Source: UBA5070 sp035604215 (GTDB lineage: Bacteria > Fibrobacterota > Fibrobacteria > UBA5070). Taken from it: a stretch of 52,398 nt of DNA. Shown piece after piece: positions 8,512-16,823 of the stretch (the first letter of the stretch is position 1; each line of letters begins with the position of its first letter). The stretch is taken from NCBI GenBank assembly GCA_035604215.1, contig DATNIW010000153.1, positions 1-52,398 of the forward strand. Direction: 5' to 3'. Under the pieces are notes generated by a model. The model was not told where the DNA came from. It made no database searches and saw only the letters and a program-made list of their open reading frames with translations. The position numbers and the translations under genes were made by a program.

Positions 8512-9438
8512 GTGTACGATCTCCAGGGCAAGCTCGTCGTGGCCGTGGCATCCTCCGCCTTGTTCGACCTGACGGAATCCGACCGCGTCTTCCGGGAAGA
8601 GGGAGAGGAGGCCTACAGGGCGCACCAGAGGGCGCGCGAAGACGCGTTGCTCGCGCCGGGAGTGGCCTTCTCCTTCATCCACAGGCTCCTGTCCCTCAAC
8701 CAACCCGGAGACGACCGTCCCGTGGAGGTGGTCCTGCTCTCGCGCAACGATCCCGACACCGGGGCCCGCGTGTTCCGGTCCATCGCCCGGCACGGCCTGG
8801 ACATCGAGCGCGCCGTCTTCACCAAGGGCCGGGCCCCCTGGCGCTACGTGGAATCCTTCGGGGCGAGCCTGTTCCTGTCCGCCCACCCCGAGGACGTCCG
8901 GGAAGCCGTGGGACTCGGCGTGCCGGCCGGACAGGTTCTGGCAAACCACGGGTTGGAGGACGACCCCGACGATCCCGGACTGAGGGTCGCGTTCGACTTC
9001 GACGGGGTCCTGGCCGACGACTCCTCCGAGAAGGTCTACAAGGCGGGCGGACTGGAGGCGTTCCGGGCCGAGGAGGAGAAGAAGCGCGACACGCCCCTGG
9101 ACCCCGGACCGCTGCTGGGCCTCTTCCGCGAGCTGGGACGCATCCAGGCGCTGGAGGCCCTGCGCGTGCGGCGCGACGCGTCCTACGTCCCTCGCCTGCG
9201 CATCGCCATCGCCACCGCGCGCGGGGCGCCCGCCCACCAACGCGTGGTGGCCTCCCTGCGCTCCTGGGGTCTCTCCGTGGACGAGGCCTTCTTCCTGGGC
9301 GGAGTGGAGAAATCCAAGGTGCTGGGAACCTTCAAGCCCCACCTGTTCTTCGACGACCAGCTCGCCCACGCCGCTCCCGCCTCCCTCCTCCTGCCTTCGG
9401 TCCACGTCCCCTTCGGTGTCGCCAACCTCGCGCCCTGA
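8512..9438 (+). CDS. Cytosolic 5'-nucleotidase (NT5C1-like family)
   Basis: A 308-residue protein matching the PF06189 family of HAD-fold nucleoside-5'-monophosphate phosphatases. The N-terminal region has VVAVASSALFDL and VVLLSRNDPDTGARVF. The HAD nucleophile motif is AFDFDGVLADD (about residues 162-171), and the late acidic motif is PHLFFDDQ. It should dephosphorylate nucleoside monophosphates in the cytoplasm. The start is GTG 8512 with a weak ribosome-binding site, 26 bases after malic enzyme. Its tail overlaps the longest possible reading of the ABC-F frame, but the true ABC-F start lies downstream. Confidence 0.85.
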   Translation: MYDLQGKLVVAVASSALFDLTESDRVFREEGEEAYRAHQRAREDALLAPGVAFSFIHRLLSLNQPGDDRPVEVVLLSRNDPDTGARVFRSIARHGLDIERAVFTKGRAPWRYVESFGASLFLSAHPEDVREAVGLGVPAGQVLANHGLEDDPDDPGLRVAFDFDGVLADDSSEKVYKAGGLEAFRAEEEKKRDTPLDPGPLLGLFRELGRIQALEALRVRRDASYVPRLRIAIATARGAPAHQRVVASLRSWGLSVDEAFFLGGVEKSKVLGTFKPHLFFDDQLAHAAPASLLLPSVHVPFGVANLAP

Positions 9439-9472
9439 TCTCGCTTCCGATTCAGTACCTTTCCCCGGTTCC

Positions 9473-11101
9473 ATGATCATTATCAGCGGCCTGGCAAAGC
9501 AATTCGGAGACCGGATCCTCTATTCCGGCGTCAACCTCAAGCTCAAGGGCGGCAACCGCTACGGGCTCATCGGCGGCAACGGTTCCGGCAAGACCACCCT
9601 GATCAAGATCCTCCAGGGCGAGGAGGACGCGACGGACGGATCGGTGGAATTCGAACCCAACCGCACCCGCGGATACCTGCGCCAGGACCACAACGCCTTC
9701 GACGGGTTCACCATCCTGGAAACCGTGCTGCAGGGGCACGCGAGGTTCTGGGAGGTCATGAAGAAGCGCGAGGAGCTCTACGCCAAGGAGCAGATGACCG
9801 AGGAGGAAGGTCATCTGGTGGGCGAACTGGAGATGGAGTTCGCCGACCTGGACGGCTACACCGCGGAATCGCGCGCGGGCGAGCTGCTGGAAGGGCTGGG
9901 CATCCCCACGGAGCAGCACGGCGATCCGCTGACGAATCTCGTGGGGGGCTGGAAGCTGCGCGTGCTGCTGGCGCAGGCCCTGTTCGCGCGCCCCGACATC
10001 CTGATGCTGGACGAGCCCACCAACCACCTGGACATCCACACCATCTCGTGGCTGGAGAGGATCCTGAACCAGTACGAGGGACTGGTGGTGGTGATCTCCC
10101 ACGACCGGCACTTCCTGGACAACGTCTGCACCCACATCCTGGACGTGGACTACCGCGAGATCAACCAGTTCACCGGCAACTACTCCCAGTGGGAGACCGC
10201 GGTGCGCCAGGCCCGCGAACGCGCCGGCGCCCACAACGAGCGGATGGAGAAGAAGAAGGAGGAGCTGCAGGAGTTCGTTCGCCGCTTCTCGGCCAACGCC
10301 TCCAAGGCCGCCCAGGCCAGTTCGCGCCAGAAGCAGTTGGAGAAGATCAAGGAAGACATGGTGGAGCTGCGCCCCAGCTCGCGCGTGGCTCCGCGACCCG
10401 TGCTCAAGATCGAGAAGCCCTGCGGCCGCCAGGTGGTGAGCCTCAAGGACCTCTCCATGGCCTTCGAGGCCGACAAGCCCCTCTACTCCAAGGTGAACCT
10501 GGACTTCGTGTCGGGCGAGAAGGTCGCCATCATCGGGATCAACGGGGTGGGGAAGTCCACCCTCCTCAAGATCCTGATGGAGCAGATCCAGCCCACCTCG
10601 GGTTCCGTCACCTGGGGGAGTTCGGCGGTCAAGTCCTACTTCCCGCAGGATCCGTTCGAGCTTCTGGATCCCGAGATGACCGCCTTCGACTGGCTCTACC
10701 AGTTCCGGCCCACCTGGAGCCAGCAGGAGATCCGCGCCCTCCTGGGTCGCATGCTGTTCTCCGGCGATTCGCAGATGAAGTTGACCAAGGTGCTGTCCGG
10801 CGGAGAGAAGGCGCGGCTGCTGTTCTCCATGCTCATGGCCCAGCAGTCCAACACCATCGTCCTGGACGAACCCACCAACCACCTGGACCTGGAGGCCATC
10901 TCCGCCTTCAACGAGGAATTGCAGGCCTACGAGGGCAGCCTGATCTTCGTCTCGCACGACCGCACCTTCGTCAGTTCCCTGGCCACTCGGGTGATCGAGA
11001 TCGTGGATGGCCAACTGTTCGACTACCAGGGCCCCTACGAGGACTACCTCAAGGGCCCCCGCGACGAGATCCTGGCCAAGGCCAAGTCCCGGAAGAAGTA
11101 G
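9473..11101 (+). CDS. ABC-F family ATPase (ribosome-associated)
   Basis: A 542-residue protein with two ABC ATPase domains and no membrane segments. Domain 1 has GGNGSGKTT (about residue 35), signature LVGGWKLRV and MLDEPTNHLD. A charged linker rich in Lys/Glu follows (KKKEELQEFVRRF), the position of the P-site tRNA-interacting motif. Domain 2 has GINGVGKST (about 355), LSGGEKARL and VLDEPTNHLD. The MIIISGLAK start and overall layout resemble the YbiT/EttA-type housekeeping ABC-F proteins that act on stalled or early-elongation ribosomes. A longer in-frame start (GTG 9416) would overlap the preceding gene and is unlikely. No antibiotic-resistance role can be inferred. Confidence 0.93.
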   Translation: MIIISGLAKQFGDRILYSGVNLKLKGGNRYGLIGGNGSGKTTLIKILQGEEDATDGSVEFEPNRTRGYLRQDHNAFDGFTILETVLQGHARFWEVMKKREELYAKEQMTEEEGHLVGELEMEFADLDGYTAESRAGELLEGLGIPTEQHGDPLTNLVGGWKLRVLLAQALFARPDILMLDEPTNHLDIHTISWLERILNQYEGLVVVISHDRHFLDNVCTHILDVDYREINQFTGNYSQWETAVRQARERAGAHNERMEKKKEELQEFVRRFSANASKAAQASSRQKQLEKIKEDMVELRPSSRVAPRPVLKIEKPCGRQVVSLKDLSMAFEADKPLYSKVNLDFVSGEKVAIIGINGVGKSTLLKILMEQIQPTSGSVTWGSSAVKSYFPQDPFELLDPEMTAFDWLYQFRPTWSQQEIRALLGRMLFSGDSQMKLTKVLSGGEKARLLFSMLMAQQSNTIVLDEPTNHLDLEAISAFNEELQAYEGSLIFVSHDRTFVSSLATRVIEIVDGQLFDYQGPYEDYLKGPRDEILAKAKSRKK

Positions 11102-12361
11102 TCAGAGGGCCCACCAGGGAACCGCCAGGACATTTTTGCGGATCCAGGTCGGATTCTCCACGGCGCACACCAGCAGTCCTGGAGCGATCCGGTGCTCCGG
11201 CCACGTTTCCCGGAACGAGTCCAGCCCTCGCGCATCCACCGGACCCGGCTTCGCGGTGAGTTTCACCTCGATGGGGAACACCCATCCATCCTCCTCCAGG
11301 ACCAGATCCACCTCCGCCCCGGCCAGGGTCCGGAAATGGCTCGCATGGGGAGGATTGCCGCGGTCCTGGAATCCACGCAGGATCTGCTGGACCACCCAGG
11401 TCTCGAAGAGGGCTCCCCGCGAGGGATGCTCTTCCAGCCCCACCGGGGATTGGATGCGCAGGAGATGGCAGGCCAGACCGGTGTCGGCCATGTGACCCTT
11501 TGGACGCCCGGCGATGCGCTTGGCCGAGTTGCGGGAAAAGGCGGGGAGTTCGCGCCATTGGAAGCCGGCCTGTGCCAGCGAGGCCCAGCGCAAGGCGGTC
11601 TTGCGATCCATTCCCAACTCGCGCCCCAGGTGCGCGGCGTTGATCTCCTGCGCGGTCTGCGAGGCCAGGAGCGCGAGGAAACGACGGAATTCGGCAAGGT
11701 CGGAGACGCCTCCCGCCGTGCGCAGGTCGCGCTCCAGGTAGGTCCTGACGTACCCGTCGCACCAGTCCGGCACCATCGAGTCGGGGAGCCCGATCAGGGC
11801 GGGCATTCCGCCCCGCCAGATGCGGGGCCAGACCGATTCCGGCCTCGGAATGACAGGATATGTCCCGATCTCGCCCCGGCCCGCGATCCACAGACGGAGG
11901 AAAGCCCGGTCCTGCGGGTTTCCCAAGATCTCTCCGCGCGCCAGGGGCGGCAGTTCCAGGAAGGCCACCCTTCCCGCCATGGATTCCGCCAGCGAGTGGA
12001 GCACGGAAAATTGCTGCGATCCCGACAGCAGGAACATGCCGGGGCGTTTTTCGCGGTCCACCAGCCGCTTCATGGAAGAAAGCAGGGGGGGCACGAATTG
12101 GATTTCGTCCAGAAAGCACGGTGCCGGATGTGTCTGGAGGAACAGATCCGGATCGGATCGGGCCGATCCGATGTCCGTCGATGGGTCGAATGTGATCGTG
12201 GGCATTTCGGGAAACCCGCATTGGACAAGGGTTGTTTTTCCCACCTGCCTGGCACCCACTACGCACACCACCGGAAAATGGCTGAAGAGATCCTGCAATC
12301 TCCCCAGCGACCATCGACCTAACGTCGAGGTTTCCATTGCAACGAGTAAATCAGGATCCAT
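11102..12361 (-). CDS. AAA ATPase with C-terminal DUF4143 nuclease-like domain
   Basis: About 419 residues. The Walker A motif is VVGARQVGKTT, Walker B is CFLDEIQFVP, and LLSGSQQF is sensor-like. The C-terminal half carries the DUF4143 signature, with KGHMADTGLACHLL, RGALFETWVVQQ and the PD-(D/E)XK-like core AEVDLVLEEDG...IEVK. Members are widespread, often mobile, and functionally unassigned. The start is uncertain: ATG 12361 follows GGGAG very closely, ATG 12337 is also possible, and starts further up would run into the metK terminator hairpin. The upstream 100 bases are strikingly AT-rich against the GC-rich surroundings, hinting at acquisition. The stop abuts that of the ABC-F gene. Confidence 0.85.
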   Translation of the reverse strand: MDPDLLVAMETSTLGRWSLGRLQDLFSHFPVVCVVGARQVGKTTLVQCGFPEMPTITFDPSTDIGSARSDPDLFLQTHPAPCFLDEIQFVPPLLSSMKRLVDREKRPGMFLLSGSQQFSVLHSLAESMAGRVAFLELPPLARGEILGNPQDRAFLRLWIAGRGEIGTYPVIPRPESVWPRIWRGGMPALIGLPDSMVPDWCDGYVRTYLERDLRTAGGVSDLAEFRRFLALLASQTAQEINAAHLGRELGMDRKTALRWASLAQAGFQWRELPAFSRNSAKRIAGRPKGHMADTGLACHLLRIQSPVGLEEHPSRGALFETWVVQQILRGFQDRGNPPHASHFRTLAGAEVDLVLEEDGWVFPIEVKLTAKPGPVDARGLDSFRETWPEHRIAPGLLVCAVENPTWIRKNVLAVPWWAL

Positions 12362-12399
12362 TCTCCCAATATACTCGTTACTATTTAAAAACACATAGT

Positions 12400-12420
12400 A
12401 AAATGGGATCATTAATCCCA
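12400..12420 (-). terminator. Hairpin terminator after metK
   Basis: On the minus strand, TGGGAT-TAATG-ATCCCA (12420-12404) is followed by TTTT (12403-12400), 13 bases after the metK stop. The stem is short and AT-rich, so strength is moderate. Confidence 0.55.
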
Positions 12421-12433
12421 AATTACTAGGTAC

Positions 12434-13618
12434 TTAGATCTCCGCGACGGCCTTCTTCAGGGCGGCGACCTTGTCGGTCTTCTCCCAGGTGAAGGTCTTC
12501 TCGGTGCGTCCGAAGTGGCCACCGGCCGCCGTGGCGCGGTAGCGGGGCTTCTTCAGGTCCAACATCTTGACGATTCCGGCCGGCTTGAGGTCGAAGAGCG
12601 ACCGGACGGCGGCTTCCAGCTTGGAATCGGGCACCTTGCCGGTTCCGAAGGTGTCCACCAGGATGGACACGGGCTCGGGAAATCCGATGGCGTAGGCCAG
12701 TTGCACTTCCACGCGCTTGGCGAGCTTGGCCGCCACGATGTTCTTGGCCACGTAGCGGGCCGCGTAGGCGGCGGAGCGATCGACCTTGGAAGGATCCTTG
12801 CCGGAGAACGCGCCGCCGCCGTGGCGACCCACGCCGCCGTAGGAGTCCACGATGATCTTGCGGCCGGTGAGCCCGGTGTCGCCGTGCGGACCTCCCACCA
12901 CGAACTTGCCGGTCGGGTTGATGTGGTAGATGGTCTTCTTGTCCAGGAGCTCGGCGGGGATGACTTCCTTGACCACCTTGTTGATCATGTCCCGGCGGAT
13001 GGTGGAATGGGCCACCTTCTCGTCGTGCTGGGTGGAGATCACCACCGTGTGGACCCGAACGATCTTGTCGCCGTCGTACTCCACCGTGACCTGGCTCTTC
13101 GCGTCGGGACGCAGGTACTTCAACTTGCCGGTCTTGCGGATCTCGGTGAGCTTGTTGATGAGTCCGTGCGCGTAGGCGATGGTGGCGGGCATCAGCTCGG
13201 GGGTCTCGTTGTTCGCGTACCCGAACATCAGTCCCTGGTCGCCGGCGCCCTGCTCGGCCGTGTCCTTGCCGTCGGCCGACTTCGCGTCCACGCCCTGCGC
13301 GATGTCGGGAGACTGGCTGTGGATGCGGATGTCGATCTGGGCGGAGTCGGCGGCGAACCCGATGGAAGGATCCACGTACCCGATCTCGCGGATGACCGAC
13401 CGGACCAGGGCGTCGATGTTGGTTCGGGTCAGCGGGGCGCGGGTGGTGACCTCGCCCGCGACGCAGACGAAATCCGTCGTGCAGAGGGTTTCCACGGCCA
13501 CGCGGCTGTCCGGATCGTGGGAAAGGCAGAAGTCCAGGACCGCATCGGAAATCTGGTCGGACACCTTGTCGGGGTGGCCTTCGGAAACGGATTCGGACGT
13601 GAAGAGACGACGGGCCAT
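12434..13618 (-). CDS. metK: S-adenosylmethionine synthetase
   Basis: A 394-residue methionine adenosyltransferase (ATP + Met to SAM + PPi + Pi). The N-terminus has LFTSESVSEGHPDKVSDQISD (ATP site), then DQGLMFGYA, the PDAKSQVTVEY block, the GGPHGDTGLTGRKI loop and GGGAFSGKDPSKVDRSAAY. The last two are the family signatures. I chose ATG 13618 because the protein then begins MARRLFTSES as in the family and AAGGAA precedes it; upstream in-frame codons are non-conserved. It supplies SAM for the methyltransferases in this window. The 130-base upstream region shows no recognisable SAM riboswitch. Confidence 0.97.
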   Translation of the reverse strand: MARRLFTSESVSEGHPDKVSDQISDAVLDFCLSHDPDSRVAVETLCTTDFVCVAGEVTTRAPLTRTNIDALVRSVIREIGYVDPSIGFAADSAQIDIRIHSQSPDIAQGVDAKSADGKDTAEQGAGDQGLMFGYANNETPELMPATIAYAHGLINKLTEIRKTGKLKYLRPDAKSQVTVEYDGDKIVRVHTVVISTQHDEKVAHSTIRRDMINKVVKEVIPAELLDKKTIYHINPTGKFVVGGPHGDTGLTGRKIIVDSYGGVGRHGGGAFSGKDPSKVDRSAAYAARYVAKNIVAAKLAKRVEVQLAYAIGFPEPVSILVDTFGTGKVPDSKLEAAVRSLFDLKPAGIVKMLDLKKPRYRATAAGGHFGRTEKTFTWEKTDKVAALKKAVAEI

Positions 13619-13749
13619 GGGATGAATTCCTTCGAGAGGCGATTTGGAACCACACTCGCCGGAAAAGCCTCCAGCGAACAATGCATCAAAATATAAGGAA
13701 GTGTTGATGCGTTGACCCCATCTCGGCGATTTCCCCCTGGGAGGCGACG

Positions 13750-15207
13750 ATGGTAGAATCGCTTTCTATGTCCGGAAATCCCGACGAGCTGAACGATTCC
13801 GCCCGCCAATCCGGAATTCCGGGGGGAAGTGCCACCTTCGTGGTGCTGGTGTACGCCGGGGTCTCCCTCATCTGGATCCTGGGGTCGGACCATCTCGTGT
13901 TCACGCGCGTCCAACTCGTGAGTCGGGAAAGCTTTTCCATCCTGAAGGGAATCGGATTCGTCGCGGTGACCTCCCTGTTGCTCTTGTTCCTGATCCGTCG
14001 GCTTTTGCGACAGGTGGAAGCCGCCCAAGCCTCCGTCGTTGACGCCCGGGCGAAGGAAGCCGCACGGAGGGAGCTCGACGCGCGGGAACGTCGTCTGGAG
14101 GGATTGGGCAGGATCGCCGCCGGCGTGGCCCACGACCTGAACAACGTCCTGACCCCGATGCGTCTGGCCATGGACCGGATTCGCGAACAGCCGGCGGGAA
14201 CGGACACTCCGGCCCGCGTGGAGAGCGCCATCGCATTCATCGAGCGCGGAAGGGAAATGGTGCGCGGACTGTTGGAGTTCGGGGAAGGTCGGGGCGGAAT
14301 CGCCTTTCAGGTCGAACCCGTGGTGCGCGAGGCGGTGAGCGACTTCTCGGAGGGATTCCCGGACGGTCTCGTGGTAGAGGTGCTGTGCGAGCCGGGGCTT
14401 GAAGTGGTCTCCGACCCCAGGGAGCTGCACCGGGCCGTGACCAACCTGCTCGTCAACGCGAAGCAATCCTCCCTGGGTTCACCCCGGATCCAGGTCGAAA
14501 CGCTCGGAAGGCGTGCGCCGTCCGGACCTCAGGTCGAAATCTCGGTCGAAGACGCCGGTGCGGGCATCCCCCCCGAACTGCGCGCCCGCGTGCTCGAGCC
14601 CTATTTCACGACCCGGTCCAAATCCGGAGGCACCGGTATCGGACTCGCCAATGTCAACGAATTCTGTCGGAACTGGGGAGGTTGCGTGGAAGTCGCCGAC
14701 TCCCCGCGTCTGGGGGGTGCCCGCCTCGCCATCCGGCTTCCCGCCAGGACCGTCGAGCCTTCGGACACACCCTCGGCCGCCTCGCAGGGCGAATGCCTGC
14801 TGGTGGTGGAGGACGAGGCGGCCATCCGGACTTTCCTGCAGGAATGGCTGGAAGCCTCGGGGTTCCAGGTGGTCGCAGCCACGGACATCGAAGATGTGCG
14901 GAAGGTGCTGCGTTCGAGGAGACCACCCTTGCGGGGGGTGTTGATGGACTGGTGGATCCAGGGGAGCCGACCGGAGCAGGTGCTTGGCATGGTGCGCGGA
15001 CACACGCCGGGAGTTCCATGCGTCGTCATGTCCGGTCTGGAGGTGCCGCGAACCGATCTGGATCGGCTCGGGATCGAACGATTCCTGCAAAAGCCCTTTT
15101 CCAGCCGGGATCTGATGGAATCCCTGGTCCAAACGGGAATCGTTCCGGGTCAGGTTCGGGCGGAGGGCTTCCAGCGGGGGTTCTTGGACGACATGTCCGA
15201 GGAATAG
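13750..15207 (+). CDS. Hybrid sensor histidine kinase with C-terminal receiver
   Basis: A 485-residue protein. Two membrane helices (about residues 32-48 and 72-88) flank a short loop, so there is little extracytoplasmic sensor. A coiled linker leads to a dimerisation helix with phospho-acceptor His128 (GVAHDLNNVLTPM). The ATPase domain has NLLVNAKQSS (N box), EDAGAGIPPE (G1) and GGTGIGLANV (G2). A receiver follows with acidic pair VEDE, phospho-acceptor Asp400 (LMDWW), Ser in VVMSG and Lys in LQKPF. HDLNN is typical of NtrB-like kinases. No response regulator or output gene is adjacent, so targets are unknown. GGAGG precedes the ATG. Confidence 0.9.
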   Translation: MVESLSMSGNPDELNDSARQSGIPGGSATFVVLVYAGVSLIWILGSDHLVFTRVQLVSRESFSILKGIGFVAVTSLLLLFLIRRLLRQVEAAQASVVDARAKEAARRELDARERRLEGLGRIAAGVAHDLNNVLTPMRLAMDRIREQPAGTDTPARVESAIAFIERGREMVRGLLEFGEGRGGIAFQVEPVVREAVSDFSEGFPDGLVVEVLCEPGLEVVSDPRELHRAVTNLLVNAKQSSLGSPRIQVETLGRRAPSGPQVEISVEDAGAGIPPELRARVLEPYFTTRSKSGGTGIGLANVNEFCRNWGGCVEVADSPRLGGARLAIRLPARTVEPSDTPSAASQGECLLVVEDEAAIRTFLQEWLEASGFQVVAATDIEDVRKVLRSRRPPLRGVLMDWWIQGSRPEQVLGMVRGHTPGVPCVVMSGLEVPRTDLDRLGIERFLQKPFSSRDLMESLVQTGIVPGQVRAEGFQRGFLDDMSEE

Positions 15208-16316
15208 AAGTCGTCGCGCAGCTTGCCGACATCCTTGCCGAAGTAGTCCAGCAGGTACCTGGAAATCCACTTCTCGATCTTCAACACCACCAGCTTGTGT
15301 CGCAGCCGACCTTGGGTGTCGCGGTTCAGGATGGTGGGGAGGGTGTTCAACGTGAGGATCTCGTCGATCGCGTTGGAGGCCATGTTCTCGCGGCCTTCCT
15401 GGCTCGAGTAGAAATGGCTCACGCAGAACAGGACGCGTCGGGGACTGCCCTGTCGCAGCGCCCTGCAGCACTGGACGATGGTGGAGCCGGTGCGGACCAT
15501 GTCGTCGAACACCACGATGTCCTTGCCCGCCAAGCCTTCCAGCGGAATCGGCGAATCCGCGGACACGTGGATGTCCACTTGGCGCTCGCCGGTGCGTTCC
15601 TTGGACATCATGCAGAGTCCCAGGCCCGGCATCCCGATGGCCTGCTGCATGGTTTCCACGAACTCCACCGCCCCCTTGTCCGGTGCGCACAGGATCAGGT
15701 TGGAGCCGTCGTGACCGGCATCCACCATGTCGGAATGCTTCAGGTAGTGGGCGTAGAGTTCGGAGGGTCGGAGGTTGTGGAAGTCGCCCCCGAAAATGGA
15801 ACGGAACACGTCCTGCACGGACCGGCTGTGGTTGTGGACCGTGAAGACCGCGTCCACGCCGGACGTCTTCAGGAGCTGGGCATACATCAGGGAACTGAAG
15901 GGCTGCCCGTCGAATTTCTTGAAGTCCTTCAGGTCGCGCGGGTGGGCGGTCCGCCCGTGCTCCGGACGAGGGCCGCGATCCTGGGCGGAGAAGAACAGGT
16001 CGGGCTCCACCAGGACCACCTTGCCGGCTCCGTTGTCCTTGGCGGCCCTGGCGATCAGGAAGGTGCGCATGGCCAAGGTCTGGCGACTGTGGTTGTGGCT
16101 GTTGACCGACACGATCACCACGGTGGTGCCCTCGAGCTTCTCCCCGATGCGGGTCAGGTCCTGCTCCTCCGCGATGAACCGGGGGCAGAATTCCCCGTTC
16201 GCGAAGGTCTTCAGGGATACGATGTCGGAGAGGTCGGCTTCCTGTCCGAACGAGTGCCCTACGTCGATGGCAAAGGGGTCTTCAGCGACATTGCCGACGA
16301 TGATCACGTGGCTCAT
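15150..16316 (-). CDS. Ribose-phosphate pyrophosphokinase-like protein (long form)
   Basis: A 388-residue PRPP-synthetase-family protein. Segments correspond to the family landmarks: FANGEF (canonical FADGE), LFFSAQDRG (YARQDR), CAPDKGAVEF and MSKERTG (VSPD-G and KRR) and VVFDDMVRTGSTI (PRPP loop, canonical DDMIDT-GT). Several differ from classical Prs: KER for KRR, VHNHS for DLHA, and about 70 extra residues. It may be a divergent Prs, a regulatory Prs-like subunit, or an enzyme with another phosphoribosyl substrate. The 3' end overlaps the 3' end of the convergent hybrid kinase by 58 bases. No clear ribosome-binding site is visible. Confidence 0.78.
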   Translation of the reverse strand: MSHVIIVGNVAEDPFAIDVGHSFGQEADLSDIVSLKTFANGEFCPRFIAEEQDLTRIGEKLEGTTVVIVSVNSHNHSRQTLAMRTFLIARAAKDNGAGKVVLVEPDLFFSAQDRGPRPEHGRTAHPRDLKDFKKFDGQPFSSLMYAQLLKTSGVDAVFTVHNHSRSVQDVFRSIFGGDFHNLRPSELYAHYLKHSDMVDAGHDGSNLILCAPDKGAVEFVETMQQAIGMPGLGLCMMSKERTGERQVDIHVSADSPIPLEGLAGKDIVVFDDMVRTGSTIVQCCRALRQGSPRRVLFCVSHFYSSQEGRENMASNAIDEILTLNTLPTILNRDTQGRLRHKLVVLKIEKWISRYLLDYFGKDVGKLRDDFYSSDMSSKNPRWKPSART

Positions 16317-16391
16317 AGAGGCGCAAAGCTAGTTCCGGACACGCTCCTCGCCTTGGAGCCGCACGTCTCCCGAAGACCCCCGGACGGGCCC

Positions 16392-16823
16392 TCAGGGCTG
16401 CAGGGTCGCGAATGCCGCCACGCCTTTGGCCTTCAGGGCGACCCCGGCGGAATCCGCTTCGGCCCTGGATCCGAATCGTCCATACCGAAGCTTGCGGATG
16501 TTGCCCTCCAAGAGGATCTGGACGCTTCCTGCACCCAGCATCTTCTCCAGCCGCAGCTTCTCCGAAGCGGCTGCTTCGGGGCTGGCGAGGGCGCCCAACT
16601 GGAGTTGCCAGGCACCGGTGGTCGGAGTGGTCTTTCCCGTGAAGACGGCGGTCCCGGTCGTGGGTGCGGAGGCTGGAAGCGGTGCCGTGCGGGCGGTGGA
16701 CTCCGCGGCCACCGGCGCGGCGGGGACCGGACGCCAAGGATGCGCGTCCAGGTCCTGCCGGATCTCGGTGGGCGAGGGCGCGCCGAAGAGCGCGAAGTGG
16801 ACGAGGACGGAAAGGATGCCCAT
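16392..16823 (-). CDS. SPOR-domain protein with N-terminal membrane anchor
   Basis: A 143-residue protein. A hydrophobic N-terminus (MGILSVLVHFALFG) is followed by a Pro/Ala/Thr-rich linker and a C-terminal SPOR-like domain (about 70-143). Visible SPOR elements are WQLQLGALASPEAA, then LRYGRFGSRAEADS and a final small-residue strand. SPOR domains bind peptidoglycan stripped of stem peptides at division septa. Its ATG (16823-16821) overlaps the ATG of the divergent LytM-like gene (16822-16824) within one CATG, so the two may be co-controlled and both act on the cell wall. Confidence 0.75.
   Translation of the reverse strand: MGILSVLVHFALFGAPSPTEIRQDLDAHPWRPVPAAPVAAESTARTAPLPASAPTTGTAVFTGKTTPTTGAWQLQLGALASPEAAASEKLRLEKMLGAGSVQILLEGNIRKLRYGRFGSRAEADSAGVALKAKGVAAFATLQP

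Noticed and set aside
13619..13749. Possible SAM riboswitch upstream of metK
   Set aside because: The space is only about 130 bases, shared with a divergent gene, and none of the conserved SAM-I/II/III/IV helices could be found.
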